Shown: piece by piece, positions 1 to 10,434 of the stretch
Position numbering within the stretch: the first letter of the stretch is position 1
Layout of the letters: every line of letters starts with the position of its first letter
Source of the DNA: Turbatrix aceti
Taxonomy: Eukaryota; Nematoda; Chromadorea; Rhabditida; Panagrolaimidae
Length of the DNA stretch: 64,000 bases
Assembly (NCBI GenBank): GCA_963969345.1
Contig: OZ017766.1
Span: 1 to 64,000 of the forward strand
Reading direction: 5' to 3'
Position numbers and translations under genes: made by a program
Notes under the pieces: generated by a model
Databases searched by the model: none
What the model was told of the DNA's origin: nothing
What the model saw: the letters and a program-made list of their open reading frames with translations, nothing else

Positions 1-35
1 TTTCCCCGTTGAATTTGTCAAGCCCGTTCCCTTGA

Positions 36-67
<32 letters not shown>

Positions 68-90
68 TGGGAATCTCGTTATTCCATTCG

Positions 91-168
<78 letters not shown>

Positions 169-1160
169 AGTTAAGTTTCCTTAAGTTAACATTCAGAGCA
201 CTGGGCAGAAATCACAGATAGTCATCACACATAAACATCATCTATCTGCTCTGTTTTAATTAGACAGTCGGATTCCCCGAGTCCGTGCCAGTTCTAAGTC
301 AGTTGTTAATCGTTAGACGACGTAAGCCGAAACTTACATAGCCCAAGTCGTCAACAAGACACGCATCATACCAGTCCGCGTTCCGTCCGAAAACTTCCCG
401 CAGACACGATGATTTACATCAAGCTTCAAACAAGGGCCCATCTAACCCAACTCTTAGAGCTAATCCTTTTCCCGAAGTTACGGATCTAATTTGCCGACTT
501 CCCTTACCTACATTATTCTATTAGCTAGAGGCTGCTCACCTTGAAAACCTGATGCGGAATGGGTACGGCTTTGGCATACATCATTTGGGATCCTTCGTAT
601 TTTCAAGGGCCATACACAACGCTCGAGACACCACAAAAACCGTAGTGCTTTACAATGCCTTAATCCATATCGCGAAGTGAATTCATTCCATGGACGAGAC
701 ATCTAAATCAGAAAAGAAATCTCTGACTCGAGTTATATATGACTAATACGAATTCATATACGTTACCGCCCCAGTTAAAAGATCCGAAGATCAATTAACG
801 CCGTATGCACAAAGTACAGGAATATCAACCTGTTACCCTTTCGAGTAAACGTGCGAATCCACAAAGGAAACACACACATTTAGATACGGCATTTGCCGTT
901 ATCTTAGGACCGACTGACCCACATCCAATTACTGTTCACGTGGAACCCTTTTTCCCTTCAGCTTTCAAGGATCTTACTTGAATGTTTGCTACTACCACCA
1001 AGATCTGCACTAGTGATGGCTCCAGCTCGGCTCACGCCGTAAACCTTCAACGCACATCACTACAACCCTCTTACACGTTAACACTTGTGTTTAAAGAATT
1101 GTGTTAACGGTGGAGTATAAGTGATTCGCTAGAGCGCCATCCATTTTCAGGGCTAGTTGA

Positions 1161-1194
<34 letters not shown>

Positions 1195-2615
1195 TTTCCG
1201 ACTTCCATGGCCACCGTCCTGCTGTCAATATCAACTAACACCTTTTATGGGGTCTCATGAGCAAATACTTTGGCACTTTAACTCCACTTGCGGTTCATCC
1301 CGCATCACCAGTTCTGCTTACCAAAAATGGTCCACTTTCAACTATCATTCAATGTAGTAGTTCACTTAAGAAACCACTACTTCATATCCATTAAGAGTTT
1401 GAGAATAGGTTAAGGACTTTATGTCCCTAAGGCCTCTAATCATTCGCTTTACCGAGTATAACTGTTTGCATTAGTTGAAGCTATCCTGAGGGAAACTTCA
1501 GAGGGAACCAGCTACTAGATGGTTCGATTAGTCTTTCGCCCCTATACCCAAGTTTGACGATCGATTTGCACGTCAGAACCGCTACGGACTTCCACCAGAG
1601 TTTCCTCCGGCTTCATCCTACTCAGGCATAGTTCACCATCTTTCGGGTCGCATTGCATATGCTCTTTCTCTGCCCATAGACAAGTCTATTGGACAGGACT
1701 ATGGTGCGCCTAATCCGAAGAAAAGGATAACACATAAGATACTGTAAAAGCATCATTCACTTTCATTACGCCTATGAGCTTTTAACACTCAATGACTTGC
1801 ATATGCAATACACTCCTTGGTCCGTGTTTCAAGACGGGACAAATGGGTAATTGTCCTTTATACCGGTATAGTGTAGATATCAGAATGACATCACCATCCA
1901 ATCAATAAGTACATTCGCAAGCGAAGACACAAACTGATCAAATAGTAACAACATACATCCACCTGCACCAGAATCACACCTAACAGTCATGTCATCAAAA
2001 AATATCGTGACACAGTTAAAAACTGCTACCAAATATTCTATCAAACACGATCATCAAATGTACCAGTACATTGATAATAAGTGCACCAACAAATAGCGCA
2101 TAAATAGCAGCCGTACTTTCGACAAGCAAAATATACTACCACTATTACACACCATATATCGGCTAATTACTACCATCTTTCGACAATGCCATTTGCTTCC
2201 ACATATACGGTTTCACGTACTATTTAACTCTCTCTTCAGAGTTCTTTTCAACTTTCCCTCACGGTACTTGTTTGCTATCGGATTCGTAGACATATTTAGC
2301 TTTAGGTGAAGTTTACCACCTACTTTAGGCTGTACTTTCAAACAACCTGACTCAAAATACGCATCGCACAGCATCAAACCCACCTTTACAGGCCTTACAC
2401 CTTCTATGGAATCCTAGTCAAAGGAAACTTAAGACAGGTTACGATACTGTATAATACGCATTATACGCTACACTTCGCATTACTAATTAAAGCAATGAGA
2501 TTTAGCGCTGAGCTTTTTCCTTTTCACTCGCAGTTACTGGGGAAATACCATTTAGTTTCTTTTCCTCCGCTTACTGATATGCTTAAGTTCAGCGGGTACA
2601 CTCACTTGATTTGAG
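1..2615 (-). rRNA. 28S (large-subunit) rRNA, 5' part, truncated by window edge
   Basis: Reverse-strand large-subunit rRNA. The universal 5' landmark (complement of gcttaagttcagcgggt) lies at about 2581-2599, so the RNA starts near 2615 and runs left off the window. Conserved core stretches alternate with AT-rich expansion segments, for example 1880-2200. Only about the first 2.6 kb of the expected roughly 3.5 kb is present. Short ORFs inside it are not genes. The 5' end is placed from the landmark and could be off by about 15 bases. Confidence 0.95.
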
Positions 2616-2801
2616 ACTGCAAGTATAAAAGTATGGTATTAGGTATATAATAAATATCTATAATATTTATCAACAATCAAGAGATAAACATTAAGTATAT
2701 ATAAATACACCACCACATAGTATGATATACGTGAAGTTAAAATTGCTTCACATCATAGATATAACATACAAATAAATGCATGCATTTCATATTACAGTTC
2801 T
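2616..2801 (-). other. ITS2
   Basis: AT-rich spacer between the 28S 5' end and the 5.8S gene, as expected for internal transcribed spacer 2. About 185 bp. Boundaries follow from the neighbouring rRNAs. Confidence 0.85.
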
Positions 2802-2957
2802 CAAACAAGTGTGCAGCCAATTAAAAATTGGCAGCGCAATGTGCATTAGAAATTTTAAGGTTATAACTGTTTGCAAGACACCTCAATTAACGCATTTAGC
2901 TGCGTTCTTCATCGATCTACGAACCGAGTGATCCACCGTATAAGCTTGTGATAAGCA
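2802..2957 (-). rRNA. 5.8S rRNA
   Basis: The reverse strand contains the conserved 5.8S core (ggtggatcactcggttcg followed by gatgaagaacgcagctaa) at about 2890-2945. About 155 bases is the normal length. The 3' half keeps the GC-rich helix region (cattgcgctgcc). Exact ends are estimated. Confidence 0.9.
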
Positions 2958-3240
2958 TTATTTATTTAAATGTATATAATAGAAATGTTGATTGGCGCTG
3001 CTTTTTTAGGGCAGTCATTAATCCCATAGTATATCAATAAAATATACTACAACATTACATTCAAATGTCTACGGCAACGAGACATTTATAGAATATAATA
3101 TAGGTACCAATCAGATAGCCGTATATATTAACACATTTATATACAACATTATCCAGAGTTAACAAAACCGACCGAAGTCTTTGCCGTTATTTCACAATGT
3201 ATTCCAACTGTACAGATGACCCATAATATCAGAATATTCA
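2958..3240 (-). other. ITS1, cut short
   Basis: AT-rich spacer upstream of 5.8S in transcription order. It runs directly into an interspersed repeat at about 3241, and no 18S rRNA follows anywhere in the window. The rDNA unit is therefore incomplete and lacks its promoter side. Confidence 0.7.
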
Positions 3241-3365
3241 CTAGGGTTGTCAACCGAGCAAGAATTTTCGAGCCGAGCTTATGTGCCGCTTGGTGATCTT
3301 CGAGTCAAGCATTAAAGCGAGCGGTCCGCTCGAGTACTCAGGTTGATCGGCTCGGTCGACATCTG
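3241..3365. mobile_element. Degenerate MITE of the GAGCCGAGC family (copy A1)
   Basis: Begins with a diverged version of the family terminus (gggttgtcaaccgagc) and ends with its complement (gctcggtcgac). The middle is short and mutated compared with the copies at 4454-4821 and 58599-58988. No clean 8-bp target duplication is visible, so this is an old copy sitting at the broken end of the rDNA. Confidence 0.6.
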
Positions 3366-3727
3366 ATATTTTCGAAACTGAACCTGCTTGCCTGCGTTAC
3401 CTGTTAATTTGAATGCATTGTAGCTTGATGTATACAAGCTGAGGTTCTCGGAATTTATATTGGTTATTGATATGAAGGTTTCATGTTTCGATTCATCTGT
3501 CAACTTGTTGTCGAAGGTTAGAAAAAAACCAAGATTTTTTTTTTTTTTTTTTTTTTTAAAGGATTTCGCCATGTAGTTTATCCATAAAATAAAATGTTGC
3601 AAATCACGGAATCTTGAATTTATGTGCAGTGTACCATCATGTACAGATATAAAAAAAAACATTTATTTGTTTCGACACATTTAACGACACATTGGATACA
3701 ATTAATCTGCAAAGGATAACGTAAATC

Positions 3728-4146
3728 CATAGTTCGTGAAATCCGTAATTCCAGAGTTTACCTTCAAAACGCGACGGCAAAGGCAATATACTATCACTAG
3801 AAATCAGCAGAAAACAAAAGAAATCAGGATTTCCTATCCCACATCCTGTTTTATCCATTTATCCTTGCTGAATCCCGATATCAAAAATCCGTAATTCCAG
3901 AATTTACCTTCAAAACGCGACGGCAAAGGCAACCTACTATCACTAGAAATCAGCAGAAAACAAAAGAAATCAGGATTTCCTATCCCACATCCTGTTTTAT
4001 CCATTTATCCTTGCTGAATCCCGATATCAAAAATCCGTAATTCCAGAATTTACCTTCAAAACGCGACGGCAAAGGCAACCTACTATCACTAGAAATCAGC
4101 AGAAAACAAAAGAAATCAGGATTTCCTATCCCATATCCTGTTTTAT
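3728..4146. repeat. 146-bp tandem repeat, about 2.8 copies
   Basis: The word gtaattccag recurs at 3745, 3891 and 4037, exactly 146 bp apart. Adjacent units differ by only a few bases (for example caatatac versus caacctac). The first and last units are incomplete. The near-identity indicates recent amplification or gene conversion. A short T-tract (about 3535-3557) lies upstream. No coding potential is seen. Confidence 0.9.
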
Positions 4147-4453
4147 AAATTTATAATTGTTTAATTTAAACCACATCTGTGAAAATTCCAAAAATACGTG
4201 TCGACCTGTAAATGTCACTTTTTACCTGTATTTCTCATTTACAAATTAACAAAATGAGCAAAAAATAGTTAGCATAAGGCTTAAAATCTGCCAAAAATTT
4301 ACCAAAACTGTCATTTTAGGCTGATTTTTGGGCTTGTAGTTTTGTAAAAACTTCCGACACGAAAATGGGTTACCAACTTTAAAAATCGATTTTCATCCTT
4401 TTACTGCAACGTGCTCTCATGATGGTTCGATTTTATATAAACCATATTTGTAT

Positions 4454-4821
4454 CAGAGTTGTCGACCGAGCCGAGCATTTCGAGCATTCGAGCGAGCCGA
4501 GCCGCTCGCTCGAATGCTCGGCTCGAAGATCACCGAGCCGAGCCTAAAAAATGACCCAAAAATGACTTTTTTTATGTCAAAACTATGATATTTGTAGTTA
4601 ATTTACGCTAAATTGTACAATCCCAAACACGTTTTTTGTTATAAAATAGTTTTTGTTGCCGCAAAATTTTTTTTTCTAAGCGAAAATTGAGTGGAAAAAA
4701 ATGCCATGCTCGGTTCGAGCGAGCCGAGCCGCTCGCTCGAATGCTCGGCTCGAGGACCACCGAGCCGAGCCGAGCGGCTCGAATGCTCGGCTCGGCAATT
4801 TTGGCTCGGTCGACAACTATG
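4454..4821. mobile_element. hAT-like MITE, GAGCCGAGC family (copy A2), 8-bp TSD
   Basis: 368-bp element with inverted termini cagagttgtcgacc / ggtcgacaactatg, flanked by the identical 8-bp duplication atttgtat (4446-4453 and 4822-4829). Both ends carry arrays of GAGCCGAGC and its complement that form long hairpins. The centre is AT-rich. There is no transposase. Open frames across it arise only from the repeated word. Confidence 0.92.
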
Positions 4822-4882
4822 ATTTGTATTCCCAGCATTCATCGTGGTCCGATTTTATTTCTCCTCAACGCCTGAAACAAAA

Positions 4883-7376
4883 TCATCGATCAGAAAATCG
4901 AGACTTTCGCTGGGCTTGCGGAGACCGCCCGCCTACGCCATTGTTGTAAGAAAAGCCGAAACCAGTGGAACGCGAGCTGCCATCGAGAACAACTGCAGAT
5001 GAAGCATGCTGGGGAGGAGACTCGCGATCCAAGCGACTCAGACGCATGCTCGTCGGCGATGGCGACCGACCATCTGGATCCGGGGAGGGAGACTTGTAGC
5101 GATTCGTGAAGACGTCTTCGGGATTCATGCCTCTTTCCTTGATGGTGCGCTCGAGCTCGTCCCGCTTTCATTTCTTGATTTCGTAGAGAGATGTAAAACC
5201 GCCTATTTCCCAGCCGTCTTCATCGATCGACGAGCGGGGCGATCGGCAAGTTGCTGTAACGGAGGGAAGTTCTCCACACTGGCATTGCGGTGTAAAAGCG
5301 TTGAATTTGCGACTTGAGACGATCCGTGAGAGCGAGATCCAGCTTAGCATTGAGGATGTTCTTGGTGTTGATTGGTTTATACTAAAAAACGTTATTATGC
5401 CGATTTAATAAAATTGAACACAATATACGTTTGTCCAAATTGCCTTTTTATATAACAGCCCGCCAAAAACCCCACCTGATAGTCCTCAGTCCTGATATGC
5501 TGAGCCATGATGCCAGCAGGGGCCTTGAAGTACACATTCATCTCGGTAGCCGGCTTCAGTCTATCTATAGCATCCAGCGCATCAGACTGCTGCTTTTCCA
5601 GCATTGCGAGACGCGCATTTGCGTACTTGACGAAGCTGTCGTGTTGCTCGGTGTACTGCTTCATCGTCCTGTTGTCAGCTTCCGTGACCGAGTTTACAGC
5701 AACTTGCCGATCGCCCCGCTCGATGTTGGCAATCAATTCGAGAATGCCCGTCGGGTTTTTGAGCTTCAGAACAGTTTTGTCGTCAAAAACGTTCGAAGCC
5801 CGCCATTTCTTAAGTTGGCGCTCGAGCTTTTCCTTGACGTGCGGAATACGAGATTCCAGAGCAAATGCAAAAAGCGTGCAGATGTGTCTTGCAACGACGT
5901 GGACGTAAGGCCGCCAAGAGGGTCCATCGTGGCAGAGCTGGGCGATGTGACCCGCAAGGTAGACGATATCGAGGCGCGTCTCCGAGTCAAGGCTGAGCGC
6001 CCGTGACTGCTGGTGGAGGTAGAGAAAAAGGACTTCGAGTTTGCGTTCCTCCGACACGTGTTTTACGAACCAGCTGATGACGAACTGAAAGGTGTTACGC
6101 GTCCGTCAAACCTTATTATCTTTTATATTCTTCATCAAATCCTGCATATCCGCCAACGACAGTCCACAGTTCTTTATGTGTCCCTCGATTATCTGCTGAC
6201 TTTTCGACCGATACAATTCGTCAATTCTGGCCTAAAAATTTGATTTAACCTGAATTTGATTTAAACTGGCATTTCCAAACAGAACCAACCTGTCGAGATG
6301 ATTCAAGTGCTTCCTTCTGTCTTTCAATGTTCACCTCACTTTCGCGCTCCTGTGACTTCAACTTGTCCATTTCTGCCTGCAGGGATTTCAAGTCGCTCTG
6401 GCTGAGTACTGGCGGGGGTTCGGTAGGCATGCCAGGAGGAAGACCCTTCGGAATTCCAGAAGGCAGAAATGCCGGCACACTTCCAGGTGGCATTGACATT
6501 CTAGGTGGTGGCATGCCAGGCGGGGGTCCCATCGGCATCCCTGAAGGCATTTGCATCGGAGGCGGCATCATGCCGGGTGGGGGCATGCCAGGAGGAGGTC
6601 CATATGCTGGAAAACGGGTATTTTAAGACATTTGAATTGCAAAACAAGTTTTTAAACCAAAAACTAAAATTACGCCTGCCAGATCAATTTAGGATAGCGC
6701 AAGATCGTCCGTTATTTACATAACGGATGGTTACAAATTTTGTAATTTAATAAGAGAAAACAAATAATATGCCATCCCGAATAAAAAACCTACAAAAGAC
6801 ACTCACAAATGCTCCTGATGTTCACCGCCTTCTTGTATTCGTAGAAATCGTTGTAGAGAGCGTTTGGCACAGGGTTGCGAAATTCCCCGGGGAATGAAAA
6901 ATGGGGGAATATTCCCGGAGATTCCCCAGGGAATCACCTTTCAATTCTCCGCATCAAAATAAAGCCATGCGTCTAAAACGAAGTCTAAAATAAAAAAAAC
7001 ACACCAAAAACGGTCTATTTATTAACGTGCATTAAAATTGCAACCTAACTTTCACATTAGAGCGAGATTTGAAGCCCAATTGGCAAACTTCAAAAAAAAA
7101 TTACATCCTTTTACTTTTCTTAATTTTTTCGGGAGTTTCCCGGGAAAAATGTTCGCAACCCTGGTTTGGCATCAAAAATCCATACACAGGATTTCGTGCC
7201 TCGCGTGTCCGCACAACGTGTTCATAATCCCGTTCCTTTGTCGCGACTGTGCATGCTGTAGCATCGATCACGGATTTGAAGGTCGGATCTAAAAATATAA
7301 CGCCTTTAGTCGCATATCACCATACTTACAAAGATTACTCACCTGCTGGAGGCATTAGATACGCTGGAGCGGCCAT
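4883..7376 (-). CDS. CHERP-like SURP/CID splicing-factor gene, probably disrupted
   Basis: Exons in transcription order: 7343-7376 (ATG); a SURP exon 7288 to 6807 split by a MITE; 6290-6606 (Pro/Met/Gly-rich, then a charged helix); 6112-6231; 5476-6084; and a tail from about 5375 to 4883. The SURP exon reads like the N-terminal SURP of animal CHERP. Exons 6112-6231 and 5476-6084 form a CID-type helical domain (FVISWFVKHVSEERKLEVLF onward) followed by the CHERP-like helix with QHDSFVKYANARL. CHERP acts at the U2 snRNP and in Pol II-linked splicing. All splice phases agree if the MITE is ignored. Lesions: the 294-bp MITE in the SURP exon; a frame break in the tail next to a 29-nt inverted copy of exon-5 sequence; and an in-frame TGA at 5168-5170 between two stretches of tail homology (DGWE...YEIKK and KRDELERTIKERG). 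No G-patch is seen at the C-terminus. It is either a recent pseudogene or affected by assembly errors. Confidence 0.75.
5231..5722. repeat. Pair of exact 29-nt inverted repeats (5231-5259 and 5694-5722)
   Basis: The 29 bases at 5231-5259 are the exact reverse complement of 5694-5722. The right copy is ordinary coding sequence of the CHERP-like gene (encoding ERGDRQVAVN on the minus strand). The left copy lies in the next exon, where the reading frame breaks. This looks like a templated insertion copied from the neighbouring exon. Confidence 0.85.
6870..7163. mobile_element. hAT-like MITE, GGGGAATCCCC family (copy B1), inside a coding exon
   Basis: 294-bp element, termini cagggttgcgaaattcc / cgcaaccctg, with 8-bp duplication gtttggca at 6862-6869 and 7164-7171. 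The subterminal region is rich in the word gggaat/attccc. Removing the element and one duplication restores an uninterrupted SURP reading frame, so the insertion is within coding sequence. Confidence 0.93.
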
Positions 7377-8351
7377 CTGGTTAATAACAAGTAACAGAAA
7401 AAAACTACGGCGGAGAACAGGAAGGCTATGGCAAAAAGATTTGTTTGACCGCGCTCTGCGCTGAATGTCGCAGATTGCGAGCAGGAAATAATGTAAGGAG
7501 AAGATTATCGAATGGAAGGAAGAGAGAAGAGTCAGCTGTATGGACTGAGCATGTGCATGTGGTGGATTACGTCTTTGCTGTTCCGTGTTTTTAAATATTT
7601 TTACCGATACAAAACAATCGTACTTACAGTCTTGTTGTTTACTTTTGAATGTATACGTGCCAGTTTTTTTTCAACGAACGTAATACTTTGCGATGGAACG
7701 TTCCAGAAACTTTTTTTTTCTTTTCCTCCCTGTTTTTTGTCCTTTCTGTCTTTCTGTGCTTTTAATCTTCATTTTGCCTCCTTTGCGATATTCCCCGCAC
7801 TCACATAAGGAGCACAACAAGGGGGAAAGGCCTTGCGCGTGAATGTTTATTTTTGTGACAAATTCGCGTTCATGTGCTTTGTTGTGCGCCGCAATTCTGA
7901 TTTATTTGTTTTTATATCGAAGGAATTTGAATAAGCATCACAGGAAGATGGATAATGTTGCGCGGGGCGTTAACTGCGCCTTTCTCTCCCGTTGTGCTCC
8001 TTTAGTGCTCCTTATGCGAGTGCGGGGATCCAACTTAAATTTTAATTTTTGTTGTCTATCAGCCTTTCGACCAGTGTGTCAGTGCGGTCATCGGGCTTGC
8101 CTTATTTATGCTTGCGCGTGCACCCGTGTTGCAGTTCTTGTTAGCTTTGGCTCCAGTGATTTTTGTTCCACAACCGGAACACAACAACCCTCTCATTTCT
8201 GAAATTTATCGATTTTCTATTCTGTTCGCGAATTAACACCACCGTGGTTTTTGTTGTCAAGTCAACCATCGCTTCTTTTTTCAGTTTCCATCTTCTTTCA
8301 CTAGCAACCTCTACGAGTGTATTTATTTTCCCAACTTTTACCACAACAACC
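7377..8351. promoter_or_regulatory. Divergent promoter region between the CHERP-like gene and MLF
   Basis: About 975 bp separates the minus-strand ATG at 7376 from the plus-strand ATG at 8352, so both genes' promoters should lie here. The middle is occupied by a MITE (7794-8026). T-rich stretches are seen at 7560-7790 and 8230-8330. No specific promoter motif could be assigned. Confidence 0.4.
7794..8026. mobile_element. MITE of the CCCGCACT family (copy D1)
   Basis: Starts with cccgcactcacataagg and ends with ccttatgcgagtgcggg. The subterminal word gagcacaacaggggg is inverted near the right end. The body matches 54405-54567 directly and 33638-33920 in inverted orientation. No clear target duplication is seen at this copy. 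Confidence 0.8.
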
Positions 8352-10434
8352 ATGTTTGGTGGCGATCCTTTTGATCCCTTTGGGTGAGTTCTTTTTTTTA
8401 CTTTCTTTGTTTGCTGCAGATGGGTCTGGTAATCGGTGTCACAAATGTTTCCTTCATCCTTTAAGCGAAGTTTTGAAGCGTTTGAATTCGTTGTTTTTGT
8501 TTTATGCTGTTTGAGCGGGAATTTGGTCCTCTGAACTGAATTCGGCATAACTGACTTTTAGTGCCCATTTTGTATCGGCGTCAAACTTGGCATACTGACT
8601 AATTCGAGCACGCTGATTCGAAAAAACACAAAATTAGAGCGCGCTAGCTACGCGCAAGCGAGATACAGGCCAGTGTTCCGTTGACTCCGACTCAGAGTCG
8701 ACTCTTTGACTCTGACTCTGACTCTGAGAGTCGAGAGTCAGAGTCGAGAATCGATTTTTACAAAATGACCTTTTGACTCTTTGGAGTCGACTCTTTGATG
8801 AAAATTTTTTGAAAAAAATACACTTTTATAGCCATTTTTGGTGCCAAATTTTTGATTTTGTAAAATAAAAATTCGTTAAAGATGAAAGCACGCAGTTTTA
8901 GGCTTTTATTGATACATTTTCTGTGAACCTATTTTGACTTGGAGTCAAATAGTCGATTCTGGGAGTCGGAGTCGAAAGAGTCGACTCTTTCGACTCTCGA
9001 CTCTGAGTCAGAGTCGAGAGTCGATTTTGGCCAGAGCGGAACACTGATACAGGCATCCAAAAAGCCTAAAAACAAAGGAAAACGCGCACTTGAAACGGGG
9101 GACATTATGCGCGCATAGTGTTGTCTGGCGTTTTTGAGTTCAATTTTCGTCCATTGTGGGTTACAAAACGGGGGCTAATTACATCTTTAAGCTTAGGCTT
9201 AGCCTTAGGTTTGGGTTTAGGGTTTAGGCTTAGTGCTTAGGCTTAGGTTTAGGCTTAGTTTAGGGCTTAGGCTTAGTCGTGAGTTTAGGGCTTAGATATA
9301 CCGTATCTCCCTCGGGCGTTGCTAGCCCGCTCTAATTTTGTGTTTTTTGGAATCAGCGTGGTCGAATTAGTCAGTATGCCAAGTTTGGCGCCGATACAAA
9401 ATAGGCACTAAAAGTAAGTTTTCCCCTGAATTCTACTGCGGGGAAAAGATTGAAAAAAGTTCAATTTTTTTCAGCATGCGCCGCCAGATGCGCGACATGG
9501 ATCGCTTAATGGACAGCATGATGGGAGATTTTTTTGGCGGCACCGGGTTTCCGTCTGCATTTGGCATGATTGACGATGGCCGCCAGCCCCAGTACTCCGG
9601 TCGCTCACGTTCCTCTACACACCCCCAGCAGTCTCAGCCGTCTTCGCATGACTTGGCGATGGCTCATCCCTTTGGAGGCATGGGTATGGGCATCTTCGAC
9701 AACATGTTCCGGGGCCTTGTTAGTTGGTTCCACTTTTTTGCGCGATTACTTGATTGTTCCAGGGTCAGATGGCTTCGCAAGCTTCAAATAACCCCAACAG
9801 CATGATGTTCTCTCAGTCGACGATGATCAGCTGCGGACCGGACGGCAAGCCGAAGGTGGTTCAGAACCAGATGCGCAAGAGCGGCGATGTTCGTGAAACG
9901 CGTCGTACCGTTCAGGATGGCGATCGTCGTCAGGATACCATTGGCCATGCTATTGGAGACCGCGCGCACTATGTTGAGAAGAAGCGCGACGCAGACGGAC
10001 GTATTCGCTCCAATCAGCGCTATGTCAACCTGGATGAGGGTGAGTTGGCTTGCAAACTTGTTAACTGTGCAATTTTGTTTATATCGGAATGCCACATTTC
10101 AGAAGAAGCCGCTGATTTCACTCGTGAATTCGAAGAACGGAAAAAGAACGGCTCTTCTTCGTTCCTGTTCGGCTCTCGTTCTGCTATCAACGATAACCAC
10201 GCGATCGAAAATGGCGGCGGATCGTCTTCTGGCAGTAGTTACCGCTCGTACGGAGGCTCCGGGGGCCAGCCGATCATTGAGATTCCCGACGATGATGAGC
10301 CCGCTCCCGAACCTCAGCGCGCTATTCGCAGTGGTCCCCGTATCACCGAGATCACGGACGACGATAACGACAACGTCATCCACAGCAACCAGCACAGTTT
10401 CAAAAACGCTAGCAAGCGTCGACGCAACTACTAG
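8352..10434 (+). CDS. mlf: Myeloid leukemia factor (MLF) family protein
   Basis: Exons 8352-8383, 9475-9718, 9763-10039 and 10103-10434 join in frame to about 294 codons, a normal MLF length. The N-terminus MFGGDPFDPFG and the Met/Arg-rich MRRQMRDMDRLMDSMMGDFF are typical of MLF. The core domain is in exon 3: CGPDGKPKVVQNQ, GDVRETRRTVQD, IGHAIGDRAHYVEKKRD, then YVNLDEEEAADFTREF across the exon 3/4 junction. MLF proteins are small nucleocytoplasmic regulators of transcription factor stability and haematopoietic or cell-cycle control. The C-terminal tail is low-complexity (Ser/Gly, then acidic, then KRRRN). Intron 1 (about 1.1 kb) holds a transposon with another nested in it; the other introns are 44 and 63 bp. 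The ATG follows acaacc. Confidence 0.93.
8671..9046. mobile_element. hAT-like MITE, GACTC family (N), nested in element M
   Basis: 376-bp element, termini cagtgttccg / cggaacactg, with 8-bp duplication atacaggc at 8663-8670 and 9047-9054. Ends are dense in GACTC/GAGTC words that pair into a hairpin. The insertion is into the left part of element M and is therefore younger than it. A degenerate GACTC stretch near 61480-61600 may be related. Confidence 0.92.
9188..9298 (+). repeat. TTAGGC-like (telomere-type) repeat cluster
   Basis: About 110 bp of irregular TTAGGC, TTTAGG and TTTAGGG units (for example cttaggcttaggtttaggc). TTAGGC is the telomere unit of many nematodes. The cluster is internal, lying between the nested MITE and the right TIR of element M, so it belongs to the transposon and does not mark a chromosome end. 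Confidence 0.8.

Larger units (their letters stand above)
8555..9414. mobile_element. Long-TIR DNA transposon in MLF intron 1 (element M)
   Basis: Inverted repeats of about 93 bp: 8555-8650 matches the complement of 9320-9414 with a handful of mismatches (cttttagtgcccattttgta at the left end; ggcactaaaag at the right). There is no transposase ORF. The interior holds a nested MITE (8671-9046) and a TTAGGC-rich stretch. No convincing target duplication flanks it. It shares its TIR with no other element in the window. Confidence 0.85.

Noticed and set aside
508..1357. ORFs inside the rDNA
   Set aside because: They overlap conserved 28S rRNA on either strand.
4608..5171. Short ORFs rich in Arg/Glu/Ser (RAEHSSERLG type)
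   Set aside because: They are read from the GAGCCGAGC words of MITE A2 or are shadows of the CHERP-like tail.
5431..6006. 191-residue plus-strand ORF
   Set aside because: Antisense shadow of the CID exon of the CHERP-like gene, which has the recognisable domain and splice sites.
6870..7163. MITE B1 acting as a newly born intron (introner)
   Set aside because: No GT-AG pair at its ends removes it cleanly on the minus strand; the best internal acceptor leads to a stop.
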